From contig NZ_JAELXS010000009.1 of assembly GCF_016427505.1 (NCBI RefSeq), positions 62,001-126,000 of the forward strand: 64,000 nt of DNA. The letters run 5' to 3'. The notes beneath the pieces were generated by a model. The model made no database searches, was not told where the DNA came from, and was given only the letters and a program-made list of their open reading frames with translations. Numbering within the stretch: the first letter of the stretch is position 1; each line of letters opens with the position of its first letter. Below are positions 1 through 8,026 of this stretch, piece by piece. This DNA comes from Sphingomonas mollis (lineage in GTDB: Bacteria > Pseudomonadota > Alphaproteobacteria > Sphingomonadales > Sphingomonadaceae). Made by a program: the position numbers and the translations under genes.

Positions 1-737
1 ACCATCCGGTCGATGTCCTCGGGCTCGGCCAGCGCGGCGGCATAGCCCAGCACGGCGGGGACGTTCTCGGTGCCGGGGCGATAGCCGCGCTCCTGCCCGC
101 CGGTCGGCATCAACGCGGCAAGATCGCGGACCAGCAGCGCGCCGATACCCGGCGGCCCGCCACGTTTGTGCGCCGACAGAGCGACGAAATCGGCCTGTGC
201 GGCCAAGTCCCGATCGGCGCCCACAGGCATCTGCGCGGCATCGACCAGCAGCCGGCCACCCGCCGCATGAACGATGGCCGCGATCTCGGCGAGCGGTTGC
301 CGCACCCCGGTCTCGCTGTTGCACCATTGCGCGGCGACCAGTGCGGGGGTGGGATCGGCGGTTATCCATTCGCGCAGCGCCGACAGATCGATCGTCCCGT
401 CCGCCGTCACCGGCAACACCGTCGCATGCGGGGCGGCACGCAGCACCGCGTCATGCTCGGTCGCGCCGATCGCGATCCGGGTGGCGGTGCCGCGACACAG
501 CGCGATCGCCAGCGATTCGCTTGCCCCACTGGTCAGCAGCGCCTCGCCCGTCCACCCATAGGCAGCGGCGATCGCACGGCGGGCATCTTCCAGGGCCGCA
601 CGCGCGGCGCGACCCTCGGTATGCGGCGAGGATGGATTGGCCCAGTTCGCCAGCCCCGCCGCCATCGCCTCCCGGGCGAGTCGCGTCATCGGCGTGGTGG
701 CGGCATGGTCGAGGTATAGGCGGGTCGAGGCGGTCAG
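1..737 (-). CDS. Cysteine desulfurase (NifS/IscS-like), 3' part cut by window edge
   Basis: PLP-dependent class V aminotransferase that takes sulfur from cysteine for Fe-S or tRNA sulfur transfer. The reading frame opens with YLDHAATTPM, the usual N-terminus of this family. It contains a SAHKRGGPPGIGAL segment with the PLP-binding lysine and GGQERGYRPGTENV, the family signature, near the window edge. About 245 residues are inside the window and the C-terminus with the active cysteine loop is outside. No ATG lies in frame just before YLDHAATT. The start given assumes a CTG near 737 and is uncertain. Function is firm at family level; NifS, IscS or SufS subtype cannot be decided. Confidence 0.85.
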   Translation of the reverse strand, partial: MTASTRLYLDHAATTPMTRLAREAMAAGLANWANPSSPHTEGRAARAALEDARRAIAAAYGWTGEALLTSGASESLAIALCRGTATRIAIGATEHDAVLRAAPHATVLPVTADGTIDLSALREWITADPTPALVAAQWCNSETGVRQPLAEIAAIVHAAGGRLLVDAAQMPVGADRDLAAQADFVALSAHKRGGPPGIGALLVRDLAALMPTGGQERGYRPGTENVPAVLGYAAALAEPEDIDRM

Positions 738-844
738 GATCGTTCCATCGATAAAACAGGGCCGATTGCGGAGAAGGGCTTTGCGCCTATATAGCGCCCC
801 ACATTCCGCGCTCCACCCGGCGCGCCCCAGATTGGCGAGTTTCC

Positions 845-1501
845 ATGCCCGAAGTCATCTTTCCCGGTCCCGAAGGCCGTCTGGAGGGCCGTTTCGCGCC
901 CGCTCCCCGTCCCCGCGCACCCGTCGCGATGATCCTGCATCCGCACCCGTCGGCGGGCGGCACGATGAACAACCGTATCGTGCAGGAACTGTACAAGACG
1001 TTCCAGCGGCGCGGTTTCGCCACGCTGCGGTTCAATTTCCGTGGCGTCGGCAAGAGCCAGGGCGTGTTCGACAACGGCATCGGCGAATTGTCCGATGCGG
1101 CATCGGCGCTCGACTGGGTGCAGAGCTTTCACCCGGAGGCATCGACGACGTGGATCGCCGGATCGGGCTTCGGCGCGTGGATCGGCATGCAGTTGCTGAT
1201 GCGCCGTCCGGAAATCCGCGGCTTCATCTCGATCGCGCCGCCGGCGAACATGTTCGACTTCACCTTCCTCGCCCCCTGCCCGTCGTCTGGCATCATCATC
1301 CAGGGCGAGAATGACGAGGTGGTCACGCCAGTGTCGGTGCAGAAGCTGGTCGACAAGCTGCGCACCCAGAAGCACATCACCATCCACCACGACACGATCC
1401 CGAAGGCGAACCATTTCTTCGAGCATGAAATGCCCGAACTGATGGGATCGGTGGACAAATATCTGGACATGCGGCTCGATCCAAAGTCGCCGATCAAGTG
1501 A
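845..1501 (+). CDS. Alpha/beta hydrolase, short dienelactone-type
   Basis: A 218-residue soluble alpha/beta hydrolase of the small conserved proteobacterial family that opens with a PEVIFPGPEGRLEG-like stretch. An early HPHPSAGGTMNN segment matches the oxyanion region, followed by the FNFRGVGKSQG strand-loop. The nucleophile elbow region reads AGSGFGAWIG, close to GxSxG. A late NDEVVTP segment and KANHFFE supply the likely acid and histidine. It is transcribed divergently from the cysteine desulfurase, an arrangement that may be conserved. Substrate unknown. The ATG start is preceded by a short upstream gap without a strong Shine-Dalgarno. Confidence 0.8.
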   Translation: MPEVIFPGPEGRLEGRFAPAPRPRAPVAMILHPHPSAGGTMNNRIVQELYKTFQRRGFATLRFNFRGVGKSQGVFDNGIGELSDAASALDWVQSFHPEASTTWIAGSGFGAWIGMQLLMRRPEIRGFISIAPPANMFDFTFLAPCPSSGIIIQGENDEVVTPVSVQKLVDKLRTQKHITIHHDTIPKANHFFEHEMPELMGSVDKYLDMRLDPKSPIK

Positions 1502-1507
1502 GGCTGG

Positions 1508-1537
1508 GCGCAGCGGATCAGCCAAGCTGATCTGCGC
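1508..1537 (+). terminator. Hairpin after the hydrolase
   Basis: The arms GATCAGC (1516-1522) and GCTGATC (1526-1532) pair perfectly around a 3-nt loop. The stem extends through CGCA/TGCG after a small bulge. There is no clear T-tract, so it may be a weak or Rho-assisted terminator. It sits between convergent genes. Confidence 0.4.
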
Positions 1538-1616
1538 TAGGGTGCAAAGCCGGCCGGCGGCGCTCTGCGCCGTTCGACGGCATGGGCTTTGCCCGTGACG
1601 GGATTCAAGCAACCGC

Positions 1617-2671
1617 CTATTCGCCAACGACAGACTCAAGCCACGCGCCGAGCAACGCGAAATATGCCGGCGCGTTCGGTGCTGCCCGGGTCGCGAAACG
1701 AGTGTCGATCTGTCGTATGGGTGGAACATCCATCATCATCGCGTGATCGGCATTGTCGATCACGCGGACGGTGACCTGAGGAAACCGGGAAGCGGATGAT
1801 CGCAGCGAGGCGATCGAACCTGCCACCGGCACCCATGGATCCTTCTGCCCGAAGAGGATGAGCGTCGGTACGCGTGACCGTTCGAGCGCGCGCAGGGGAT
1901 CGGCGCTGATCTGCCGGCGCCATTCGGGATCGTCGATGTTCCCCCTCAGCCAAATCTGGTCGTACCACGGCGCGGTCTTCGCATCGGCTTCCGCTGCTTC
2001 AGCTTCGGCGCGGGAGCGGCGGCCGCGGGCATACTCATCGACGATGGTACGGGCGCGGATTGCCCGGTCGATCACCGATAGTGGCTGACCGCGTATCCGC
2101 AGGATGTTCGCGACGGCGAAGTTCATCTGGACGTCGGCGGCGGCCATCGGCGCCGAGGCAGCGATGGCGAAGGCGGCTCGCTGTTCCTTGGCCGCGGCAA
2201 GGATCGTCAGCCATCCGCCCTGCGACAATCCCCAGAAGCCGATACGCGCGGGATCGATGCCAGGTTCTCGGGACAGCCGCGCGAAGGCGGCGACGGCATC
2301 GTCGGCCAGCAGGTCGAAGTTGCCCGGCTTTGCACCGCCATGGTAGAGCGACCTGATCCGCGCCGATCGTACAGAAAGACGGCCATGCCCAGACGCGGCA
2401 TGATCTGGATCAGATGGCGATACAGCGGATCGGAACGCAACGGCACGCCGGCGCCATGCAGGGCGATGACGGTCGCGCGCGGCCTCGTGCCGGCGGGGTA
2501 GAACAGCGTTCCCGACAGGGTCGCGCCGCCATTCTGAAAACTGATATCGCGACTGGTGACGGCGGTATCCGAAGCAACCGCCCATGGTTCCGGCAGCTGC
2601 TCGGGTGATCCTGCCAAAGACGACGAAGAAAACATCAGCGAAACAGCAGCAATCAGAGACAGCGCGCGCAT
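1617..2671 (-). pseudogene. Secreted alpha/beta hydrolase interrupted by a frameshift
   Basis: Two overlapping frames together make one hydrolase of about 350 residues. The 5' part starts at ATG 2671 behind a good Shine-Dalgarno (GGAAGGAAA). It encodes a signal peptide (MRALSLIAAVSLMFSSSSLAG) and the core up to LYDRRGSGRS. The frame must then change near 2345-2355 to continue as YHGGAKPGNFDLLADDA. The second part carries GLSQGG (nucleophile serine), GQKDPWVP (acid) and NADHAMMM (histidine), so every catalytic element survives. Restoring one missing base between the two parts gives a continuous protein. This is either a recent inactivating deletion or a sequencing error. Likely secreted peptidase/esterase of the S9/BAAT-like class; substrate unknown. 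Confidence 0.75.
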
Positions 2672-2751
2672 CGAGTTTCCTTCCCTGAACCTGACGGCGT
2701 GATTTAATAACCGGCCTGTCACGCAACGCCATTGTCTCGTGGTGCCGCCTG

Positions 2752-2931
2752 CTACATCGTCCAGATCAGCACGTTACCCAGCAGCACCGCCGCCATCACC
2801 AGCATCAACACGCCTTTACGCACGTCCCGTCGCCCGCGAATCAGGGCAATGCCGCCGATGACGCACGCGAAGCATCCCAGCATCGCGATCGCCGGCGCCG
2901 CCGATGCGATCGATCCCAGCACGCCGTTCAC
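2752..2931 (-). CDS. Small two-helix membrane protein, hypothetical
   Basis: A 59-residue protein with a GTG start at 2931 that overlaps the threonine dehydratase stop as GTGA, so it is probably translationally coupled to it. It has two hydrophobic helices (about residues 7-29 and 37-57) separated by a basic loop, GRRDVRKG. This is the pattern of a small inner-membrane protein with a positive-inside loop. I do not recognise a family. Tight coupling and plausible membrane topology support it as real. Confidence 0.55.
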   Translation of the reverse strand: MNGVLGSIASAAPAIAMLGCFACVIGGIALIRGRRDVRKGVLMLVMAAVLLGNVLIWTM

Positions 2932-3890
2932 CGGCTGATCGCCAGCGCATAGGCAGCCAGATCGACATTGCCGCCCGACAGGATCGCCAGCGTCCCCGGT
3001 TTCACCGGCACACGCCCCGCCAGCAGCGCCGCCAGCGCCACGGCACCGCCGGGTTCGACCACCAGTCGTAACCGCTCCGCCGCCCACCCCTGCGCGGCGG
3101 CGATCTCGTCCTCGCTGACCGCCACGCCGGTCGCGTCGCGGCGGGACAGGACATCGAACGTCAGCGGCGAGACGCGCGTGGTCTGGAGCGAATCGCAGGC
3201 GGTGGGAGGTGGATTGGGGCCGACCGGCTCGATCCATGACGCCTCCAGACTGCGGCGCATGTCGTCCCATCCTGTCGGTTCCACGAGCCAGATCGCCGCG
3301 TCCCTGAGCGCGAGCGCACTGCCCGCCGCCAGACCGCCACCGCCGCATGGGACGACCACCTGTATCGGCGCCCCCAGCCCCGCCAAGGTCATCTGCTGTG
3401 CTGCCTCAAGTGCGGCGGAGCCCTGCCCCTCGATGACCCATGGATCGTCGAAACTGGGCACGAGCGTGCTGCCGCGCGCCTCCGCCAATCGACCGGCGAT
3501 CAGTTCGCGGCTCTCGGTAGCGCGGTCGTAATCGACGACCTCCGCACCCAGTGCCAAGGTGGCCTCGCGCTTCACGCGCGGTGCGTCGGTGGGCATGACG
3601 ATCGTTGCGGCGATGCCCAGACGACGGGCTGCCCAGGCCACCCCTTGGGCGTGATTGCCGGATGAGAACGCGACGACGCCACGGCGGCGGGCCGCCTCGT
3701 CCAGCGCCGTCAGACGGTGCCAGGCGCCGCGCAGTTTGAACGACCCGATCGGTTGCAGGCATTCGGCCTTGAAGGTAACGGGCACGCCCTTGATTTCCGT
3801 CGTGAAAATCGGCGTCGGCGGCAGAATTGTCATCAGCTTGGCCGCTGCGTCGCGGACGCCCGCCATGGTAGGCTGTCGCAAAATCGTCAC
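2928..3890 (-). CDS. Threonine/serine dehydratase (PLP, fold type II)
   Basis: Predicted to deaminate L-threonine or L-serine to the 2-oxoacid and ammonia, or to act as a serine racemase-like enzyme. The PLP lysine lies in PIGSFKLRG (about K52). SGNHAQG binds the substrate carboxylate, and the phosphate-binding glycine run is CGGGGLAAG. No ACT regulatory domain follows, so it resembles the catabolic/short form rather than biosynthetic IlvA. I chose GTG 3890 because AAAGGA lies about 8 nt upstream. ATG 3866 is an alternative. It is divergent from the decarboxylase at 4030. Confidence 0.85.
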   Translation of the reverse strand: MTILRQPTMAGVRDAAAKLMTILPPTPIFTTEIKGVPVTFKAECLQPIGSFKLRGAWHRLTALDEAARRRGVVAFSSGNHAQGVAWAARRLGIAATIVMPTDAPRVKREATLALGAEVVDYDRATESRELIAGRLAEARGSTLVPSFDDPWVIEGQGSAALEAAQQMTLAGLGAPIQVVVPCGGGGLAAGSALALRDAAIWLVEPTGWDDMRRSLEASWIEPVGPNPPPTACDSLQTTRVSPLTFDVLSRRDATGVAVSEDEIAAAQGWAAERLRLVVEPGGAVALAALLAGRVPVKPGTLAILSGGNVDLAAYALAISR

Positions 3891-4029
3891 ATGTCGTCCT
3901 TTGCTGAAGCTAGCCACTTTACATGGGGGGATCACGACCCTAGATCGCGCTTCCGCTGCCCCATGGGACTTCCAACCGCAAGGCAGCTTTTGTCACCGTA
4001 TGCCGAAAGGCAATTGGAGGTCCCTTGAA

Positions 4030-5268
4030 TTGCACAAGCACCATAGCGCGCTGGGGCTAGCGAAAGCCCAATCGACCGTCCTCCCCACCGTTGGTGGAGG
4101 CATCGACATCGCCAGGCGGAACCCGGTTGATCCGGTAACCCTGATTCGTCCCCACGCCGCGGCGCGGGCCGCCCGATTCTTCGCTGAGAAGTTTCCGGGT
4201 CGCTCGATGTATGCGGTGAAGGCGAACCCGTCCCCCGACCTGTTGCAGGTGTTGTGGGATAACGGCATCACGCATTACGACGTTGCCTCGATTGCCGAGG
4301 TGCGTCTCGTCGCGCGGACGCTGCCCGATGCCACCCTGTGCTTCATGCACCCGGTAAAGGCCGAGGAAGCGGTCGCCGAAGCGTATTTCACCCATGGCGT
4401 GCGGGTGTTCTCGCTCGACAGCATCGAAGAACTCGACAAGGTGATGCGCGCAACGCGCAACGCGTCCGATCTGACGCTGTGCGTCCGGCTGCGCGTGTCG
4501 TCCGAATATTCGAAGCTGAGCCTCGCATCGAAATTCGGTGTAGCGCCGGGCGAATCGAAGGAACTGCTGTTCGCGGCCCGTCAGGCGGCGGACGCCTTGG
4601 GTATCTGCTTCCACGTTGGCAGCCAGGCGATGACCCCGGATGCCTATGCGCAGGCGATGGAGCGCGTGCGCGCGGCGATCGTGGAGGCGGCCGTAACCGT
4701 CGACGTGATCGACGTCGGCGGCGGTTTCCCCTCGTCCTATCCGGGCATGGAGCCACCGCCGCTGGAGCGCTTCTTCGAGACGATCCACCGCGCGTTCGAA
4801 AGCCTGCCGATCAGCTATTCGGCGGAATTGTGGGCGGAGCCGGGCCGGGCCCTGTGCGCGGAATACAGCTCGGTCGTGGTGCGCGTGGAGCGTCGCCGCG
4901 GCAACGAACTGTACATCAACGACGGTGCGTATGGCGCGCTGTTCGATGCGGCGCATATCGGCTGGCGCTTCCCCGTCACGCTGTTGCGTGAGCCGGAATC
5001 GACGGTGCGGGATCATCCGTTCTCCTTCTATGGCCCGACCTGCGACGACATGGACCATATGGCAGGCCCGTTCCTGCTGCCGGCCGATGTGCAGGTGGGC
5101 GATTATATCGAGATCGGGATGCTCGGCGCCTATGGCGCGGCGATGCGGACGGCGTTCAACGGCTTCGGTTCGGAAGAGACCGTGATCGTGGACGACGAGC
5201 CGATGGTGTCGCTCTATACTGATCTGACCGGCCATGCCGGGGTCGCATCGAACGTCGTCAAGCTGTAA
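4030..5268 (+). CDS. Ornithine/lysine-type decarboxylase (PLP fold type III)
   Basis: Forms putrescine or cadaverine from ornithine or lysine. The alanine-racemase-fold domain has the PLP lysine in YAVKANP (about K64). HVGSQ, VGGGFPSSYP and EPGRALCAE are the phosphate- and substrate-binding motifs. The C-terminal YGPTCDDMDHM holds the second-subunit active-site cysteine (about C338). I place the start at TTG 4030 because GGAGGT ends about 9 nt upstream, giving 412 residues; ATG 4000 is possible. The deoxyhypusine-synthase-like gene follows within 120 bp on the same strand, so the two probably make a polyamine pathway. Ornithine versus lysine preference cannot be read from sequence. Confidence 0.88.
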   Translation: MHKHHSALGLAKAQSTVLPTVGGGIDIARRNPVDPVTLIRPHAAARAARFFAEKFPGRSMYAVKANPSPDLLQVLWDNGITHYDVASIAEVRLVARTLPDATLCFMHPVKAEEAVAEAYFTHGVRVFSLDSIEELDKVMRATRNASDLTLCVRLRVSSEYSKLSLASKFGVAPGESKELLFAARQAADALGICFHVGSQAMTPDAYAQAMERVRAAIVEAAVTVDVIDVGGGFPSSYPGMEPPPLERFFETIHRAFESLPISYSAELWAEPGRALCAEYSSVVVRVERRRGNELYINDGAYGALFDAAHIGWRFPVTLLREPESTVRDHPFSFYGPTCDDMDHMAGPFLLPADVQVGDYIEIGMLGAYGAAMRTAFNGFGSEETVIVDDEPMVSLYTDLTGHAGVASNVVKL

Positions 5269-5288
5269 CGCACTGCCATCATTACCTG

Positions 5289-5350
5289 TCACCCCGGCGA
5301 AAGCCGGGGTCTTCGCAAGGCGCGCATCGCGACCGCCGGTGAAGACCCCG
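5289..5350. repeat. REP-like palindromic repeat
   Basis: ACCCCGGC (5291-5298) and GCCGGGGT (5303-5310) form a perfect 8-bp stem with a GAAA loop. GGGGTCTTC (5306-5314) is repeated in inverted orientation as GAAGACCCC about 26 nt later, giving a larger nested cruciform. This CCCCGGCGAAAGCCGGGG unit is a familiar intergenic repeat in sphingomonads. It could also end or stabilise the decarboxylase transcript. A related copy lies at 49777-49794. Confidence 0.75.
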
Positions 5351-5388
5351 AATTTCGTCGGGCGACGGCTGTTTACCAGGGAATTGAC

Positions 5389-6444
5389 ATGACCGAAGAC
5401 ACCCGCATCGACGCGCAGCGCAAGGCGGAACTGCTTTCGACCACGGTCGAGCATATCGACATCACGAAGTTCGACGCGCGACCGATCGTCGACGCGATGA
5501 AAAAGATGTCGTTCACCAGCCGCGATCTTGGCCGCGCGACCGAAATCTATAACCAGATGCTGGCCGACAAGGACTGCACGATCTTCCTCGTCATCGCCGG
5601 TTCGACCTCGGCCGGTGGCTGCATGGATCTATACGCCGAATTGTTGCGCAACAACATGATCGACGGCATCGTCGCGACCGGCGCGTCGATCGTCGACATG
5701 GATTTCTTCGAGGGCCTTGGCCACAAGCATTATCAGGCGCTGGAAGTGCCAGATGACGATACGCTGCGCTCGCTGCTGATCGATCGCATTTACGACACGT
5801 ATATCGACGAAGAGCAGTTGCAGGATTGCGACCACACGATCCTCGACATCGCCAATTCGCTGGAGCCGCGCCCCTATTCGAGCCGCGAGTTCATCCGCGC
5901 GATGGGCAAGTATCTGGTCGAGAACGGCAAGAAGGAAAACAGCCTCGTCAAGCTCGCCTATGAGCATGATGTGCCGATCTTCTGCCCGGCGTTCGTCGAT
6001 TCCTCGGCCGGCTTCGGTCTGGTGAAGCATCAGGTCGATCGCGCGAAGGAGGGCAAGCCGTACATGGTGCTCGACGCGATCGCCGATTTCCGCGAGCTGA
6101 CCGACATCAAGATCAAGGCCGGCACCACGGGCCTGCTGATGATCGGCGGCGGTGTGCCGAAGAACTTCATCCAGGACACCGTCGTCTGCGCCGAAATCCT
6201 CGGCCATGACGATGTACAGGTGCATAAGTATGCGGTGCAGATCACCGTCGCCGACGTGCGTGACGGTGCGTGTTCGTCCTCGACGCTGCAGGAAGCGGCA
6301 TCGTGGGGCAAGGTGAACACGGGCATCGAGCAGATGGTGTTCGCCGAGGCCGGGTCGGTGATGCCGCTGCTGGCATCTGACGCCTATCATCGCGGCCTGT
6401 GGAAGGACCGTCCGGTTCGCAAGTGGGGCGCGACCTTCGACTGA
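5389..6444 (+). CDS. Deoxyhypusine-synthase-like protein (probable homospermidine synthase)
   Basis: A 351-residue NAD-dependent aminobutyltransferase of the deoxyhypusine synthase fold. The catalytic lysine motif SWGK is present (about K308). AGSTSAGG and the VATGASIVDMD stretch match the NAD-binding region. Bacteria lack the eIF5A substrate, and bacterial members of this family can transfer the aminobutyl group of a polyamine to putrescine, giving homospermidine. That assignment here is inference, supported by the decarboxylase just upstream, which would supply putrescine. The ATG start has only a modest Shine-Dalgarno (CAGGGAATTGAC). Confidence 0.85.
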   Translation: MTEDTRIDAQRKAELLSTTVEHIDITKFDARPIVDAMKKMSFTSRDLGRATEIYNQMLADKDCTIFLVIAGSTSAGGCMDLYAELLRNNMIDGIVATGASIVDMDFFEGLGHKHYQALEVPDDDTLRSLLIDRIYDTYIDEEQLQDCDHTILDIANSLEPRPYSSREFIRAMGKYLVENGKKENSLVKLAYEHDVPIFCPAFVDSSAGFGLVKHQVDRAKEGKPYMVLDAIADFRELTDIKIKAGTTGLLMIGGGVPKNFIQDTVVCAEILGHDDVQVHKYAVQITVADVRDGACSSSTLQEAASWGKVNTGIEQMVFAEAGSVMPLLASDAYHRGLWKDRPVRKWGATFD

Positions 6445-6802
6445 TCCGTACCGGCATCGCCGGACAAGCGACGGCCCTCGCACCGGATTATCCGATGTGG
6501 GGGTCGTTGCCGTTTGGGCGCTATGACGATTGACAGACGAACCTAGAAGTTCCTGACCGAAGATGGGGAACCGGCACGGCACAGGCGCGATGAAAGGCGC
6601 ATATTGCAACCTCCGGATGGAGCGGCCGATATTGTCTACGTGGTGGCGCCAGTGCGTGGATCGATTGGGCCTATGCCGGCCCACGGATTGCACAGCGTAG
6701 CGTACGCGACCAACAACGGGCGCGACCAAGGTTCGCGCTGTTCCTGCTATCCAATCTCGCGCTCCGTTCGCTGACGCAGCGCGCTGCAATGGCAGCGTTC
6801 GG
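6445..6802. other. Intergenic stretch without a convincing gene
   Basis: No reading frame with family resemblance or good ribosome site is seen in these 358 bases between convergent genes. An imperfect hairpin around 6470-6512 (GACGGCCCTCGCAC against GTGGGGGTCGTTGC) may terminate the deoxyhypusine-synthase-like gene. The remainder, roughly 6520-6790, looks less GC-rich than its surroundings and may be decayed DNA. Confidence 0.5.
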
Positions 6803-8026
6803 TTAGACGGCCACCCGCTCGATCGCTGGCGGATGCCCGAGGAACGCCGCCGGGCTGGCGGTCGCACCATAGGCGCCGGCGAGAAAGATCGCGATCACAT
6901 CGCCAGGCTCGATGTGCGGCAGGGCTACCCTGTCCCCCAGCCGGTCCAGTGGTGTGCAGAGTGGACCGACCACGTTGACCGTCTCCACCACCGGCTCGCC
7001 CATGCGATCCGCGACGGCGAGCGGGTAGTTGCGCCGTACCACCGTGCCGAAATTGCCGGACGCCGCAAGCTGGTGGTTCAGGCCGCCATCGAGGACGATG
7101 AAGATTTCGCCACCACTTTCCTTGCGATCCACCACGCGGGCCAGATAGACCCCGGCCTCCGCCACCAGCCAGCGGCCAAGTTCGATCGCGAAGCGACTGC
7201 TCGCCAAAACCGTCGGTCGCGTTGCGAGGGCGTCGGCCAGTCGGCTGCCGATCGTCTCGATATCGAGTGGCCGGTCGCCTGAAAAATACGGCACGCCGAA
7301 CCCACCGCCGAGGTTGACGAGCGGCGGCAACGCGCCGGCTTCGTCCGCCAGCCGCGCTGCCAGCGCGACGGTGGCGGCCTGCGTCTCCGCAACAGCATCG
7401 GCGTCCAGTGCCTGACTGCCGGCATAGATGTGGAAGCCGCGCCAGTCGACGCCGGCCGCGATCAATCGGCGGACGAGCGCCGGCACGCGGACCGCATCGA
7501 TGCCGAAGGGCGACGGGCGGCCGCCCATCTTCATGCCCGATCCGCGCAACTCGATATCCGGGTTCACCCGCACTGCCAGCCGCGGCGTGCGGTCAAGGCG
7601 ATCGGCGATCGCGATTGCCCGCGTCGCCTCGGCTTCGGATTCCAGGTTCAACGTCACCCCGGCCGCGATGGCGGCTTCCAGTTCGGTGTCCCGCTTGCCC
7701 GGCCCGGCGAAGCTGATCGCAGTCGCGGGCTTCACCGTCAGGGCACGATGCAGTTCGCCGGCCGAGGCGATATCCAGTCCATCGACCAGCGGCGCGATGG
7801 CAGCAAGCAGGTCGGGGTGCGGATTGGCCTTGATCGCGTAATGGAGATCGACCGCCGGCATCGCTGCCCTGAACCGCGCTATACGCGCCGCGACGATCGC
7901 CGCATCATACACGAAGACAGGCGTACCCGCCGCCGCCCAGTCGCCGGCGAGATGACCGGCGATCGTCAAAACGCCATGCTGATCGGCATATTCGGGGGGG
8001 ATCGGCCCCATCGGTTTGGGGTTCAT
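6803..8026 (-). CDS. PLP-dependent decarboxylase, exosortase-A-associated type
   Basis: A 407-residue fold-type III decarboxylase related to diaminopimelate decarboxylase. The PLP lysine is in HYAIKANPHP (about K66). The family segments SFAGPGKRD, LNLESEAEA, HIYAGSQ, NLGGGFGVPYF and a C-terminal VGPLCTPLD (active-site cysteine) are present. This arrangement matches the decarboxylase usually found beside exosortase A (XrtA/EpsH) polysaccharide loci. It overlaps the acyl-CoA ligase by 4 bp (ATGA) and is translated after it. The true substrate of this family is not known to me. No exosortase gene is in the window. Confidence 0.82.
   Translation of the reverse strand: MNPKPMGPIPPEYADQHGVLTIAGHLAGDWAAAGTPVFVYDAAIVAARIARFRAAMPAVDLHYAIKANPHPDLLAAIAPLVDGLDIASAGELHRALTVKPATAISFAGPGKRDTELEAAIAAGVTLNLESEAEATRAIAIADRLDRTPRLAVRVNPDIELRGSGMKMGGRPSPFGIDAVRVPALVRRLIAAGVDWRGFHIYAGSQALDADAVAETQAATVALAARLADEAGALPPLVNLGGGFGVPYFSGDRPLDIETIGSRLADALATRPTVLASSRFAIELGRWLVAEAGVYLARVVDRKESGGEIFIVLDGGLNHQLAASGNFGTVVRRNYPLAVADRMGEPVVETVNVVGPLCTPLDRLGDRVALPHIEPGDVIAIFLAGAYGATASPAAFLGHPPAIERVAV

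Noticed and set aside
734..1729. Long minus-strand open frame opposite the first hydrolase
   Set aside because: Arg/His-rich translation without any family motif; it mirrors the codon pattern of the real plus-strand gene.
6520..6802. Possible small gene or mobile remnant between the convergent polyamine and exosortase-type genes
   Set aside because: No start with a ribosome site, no motif and no inverted ends could be seen.
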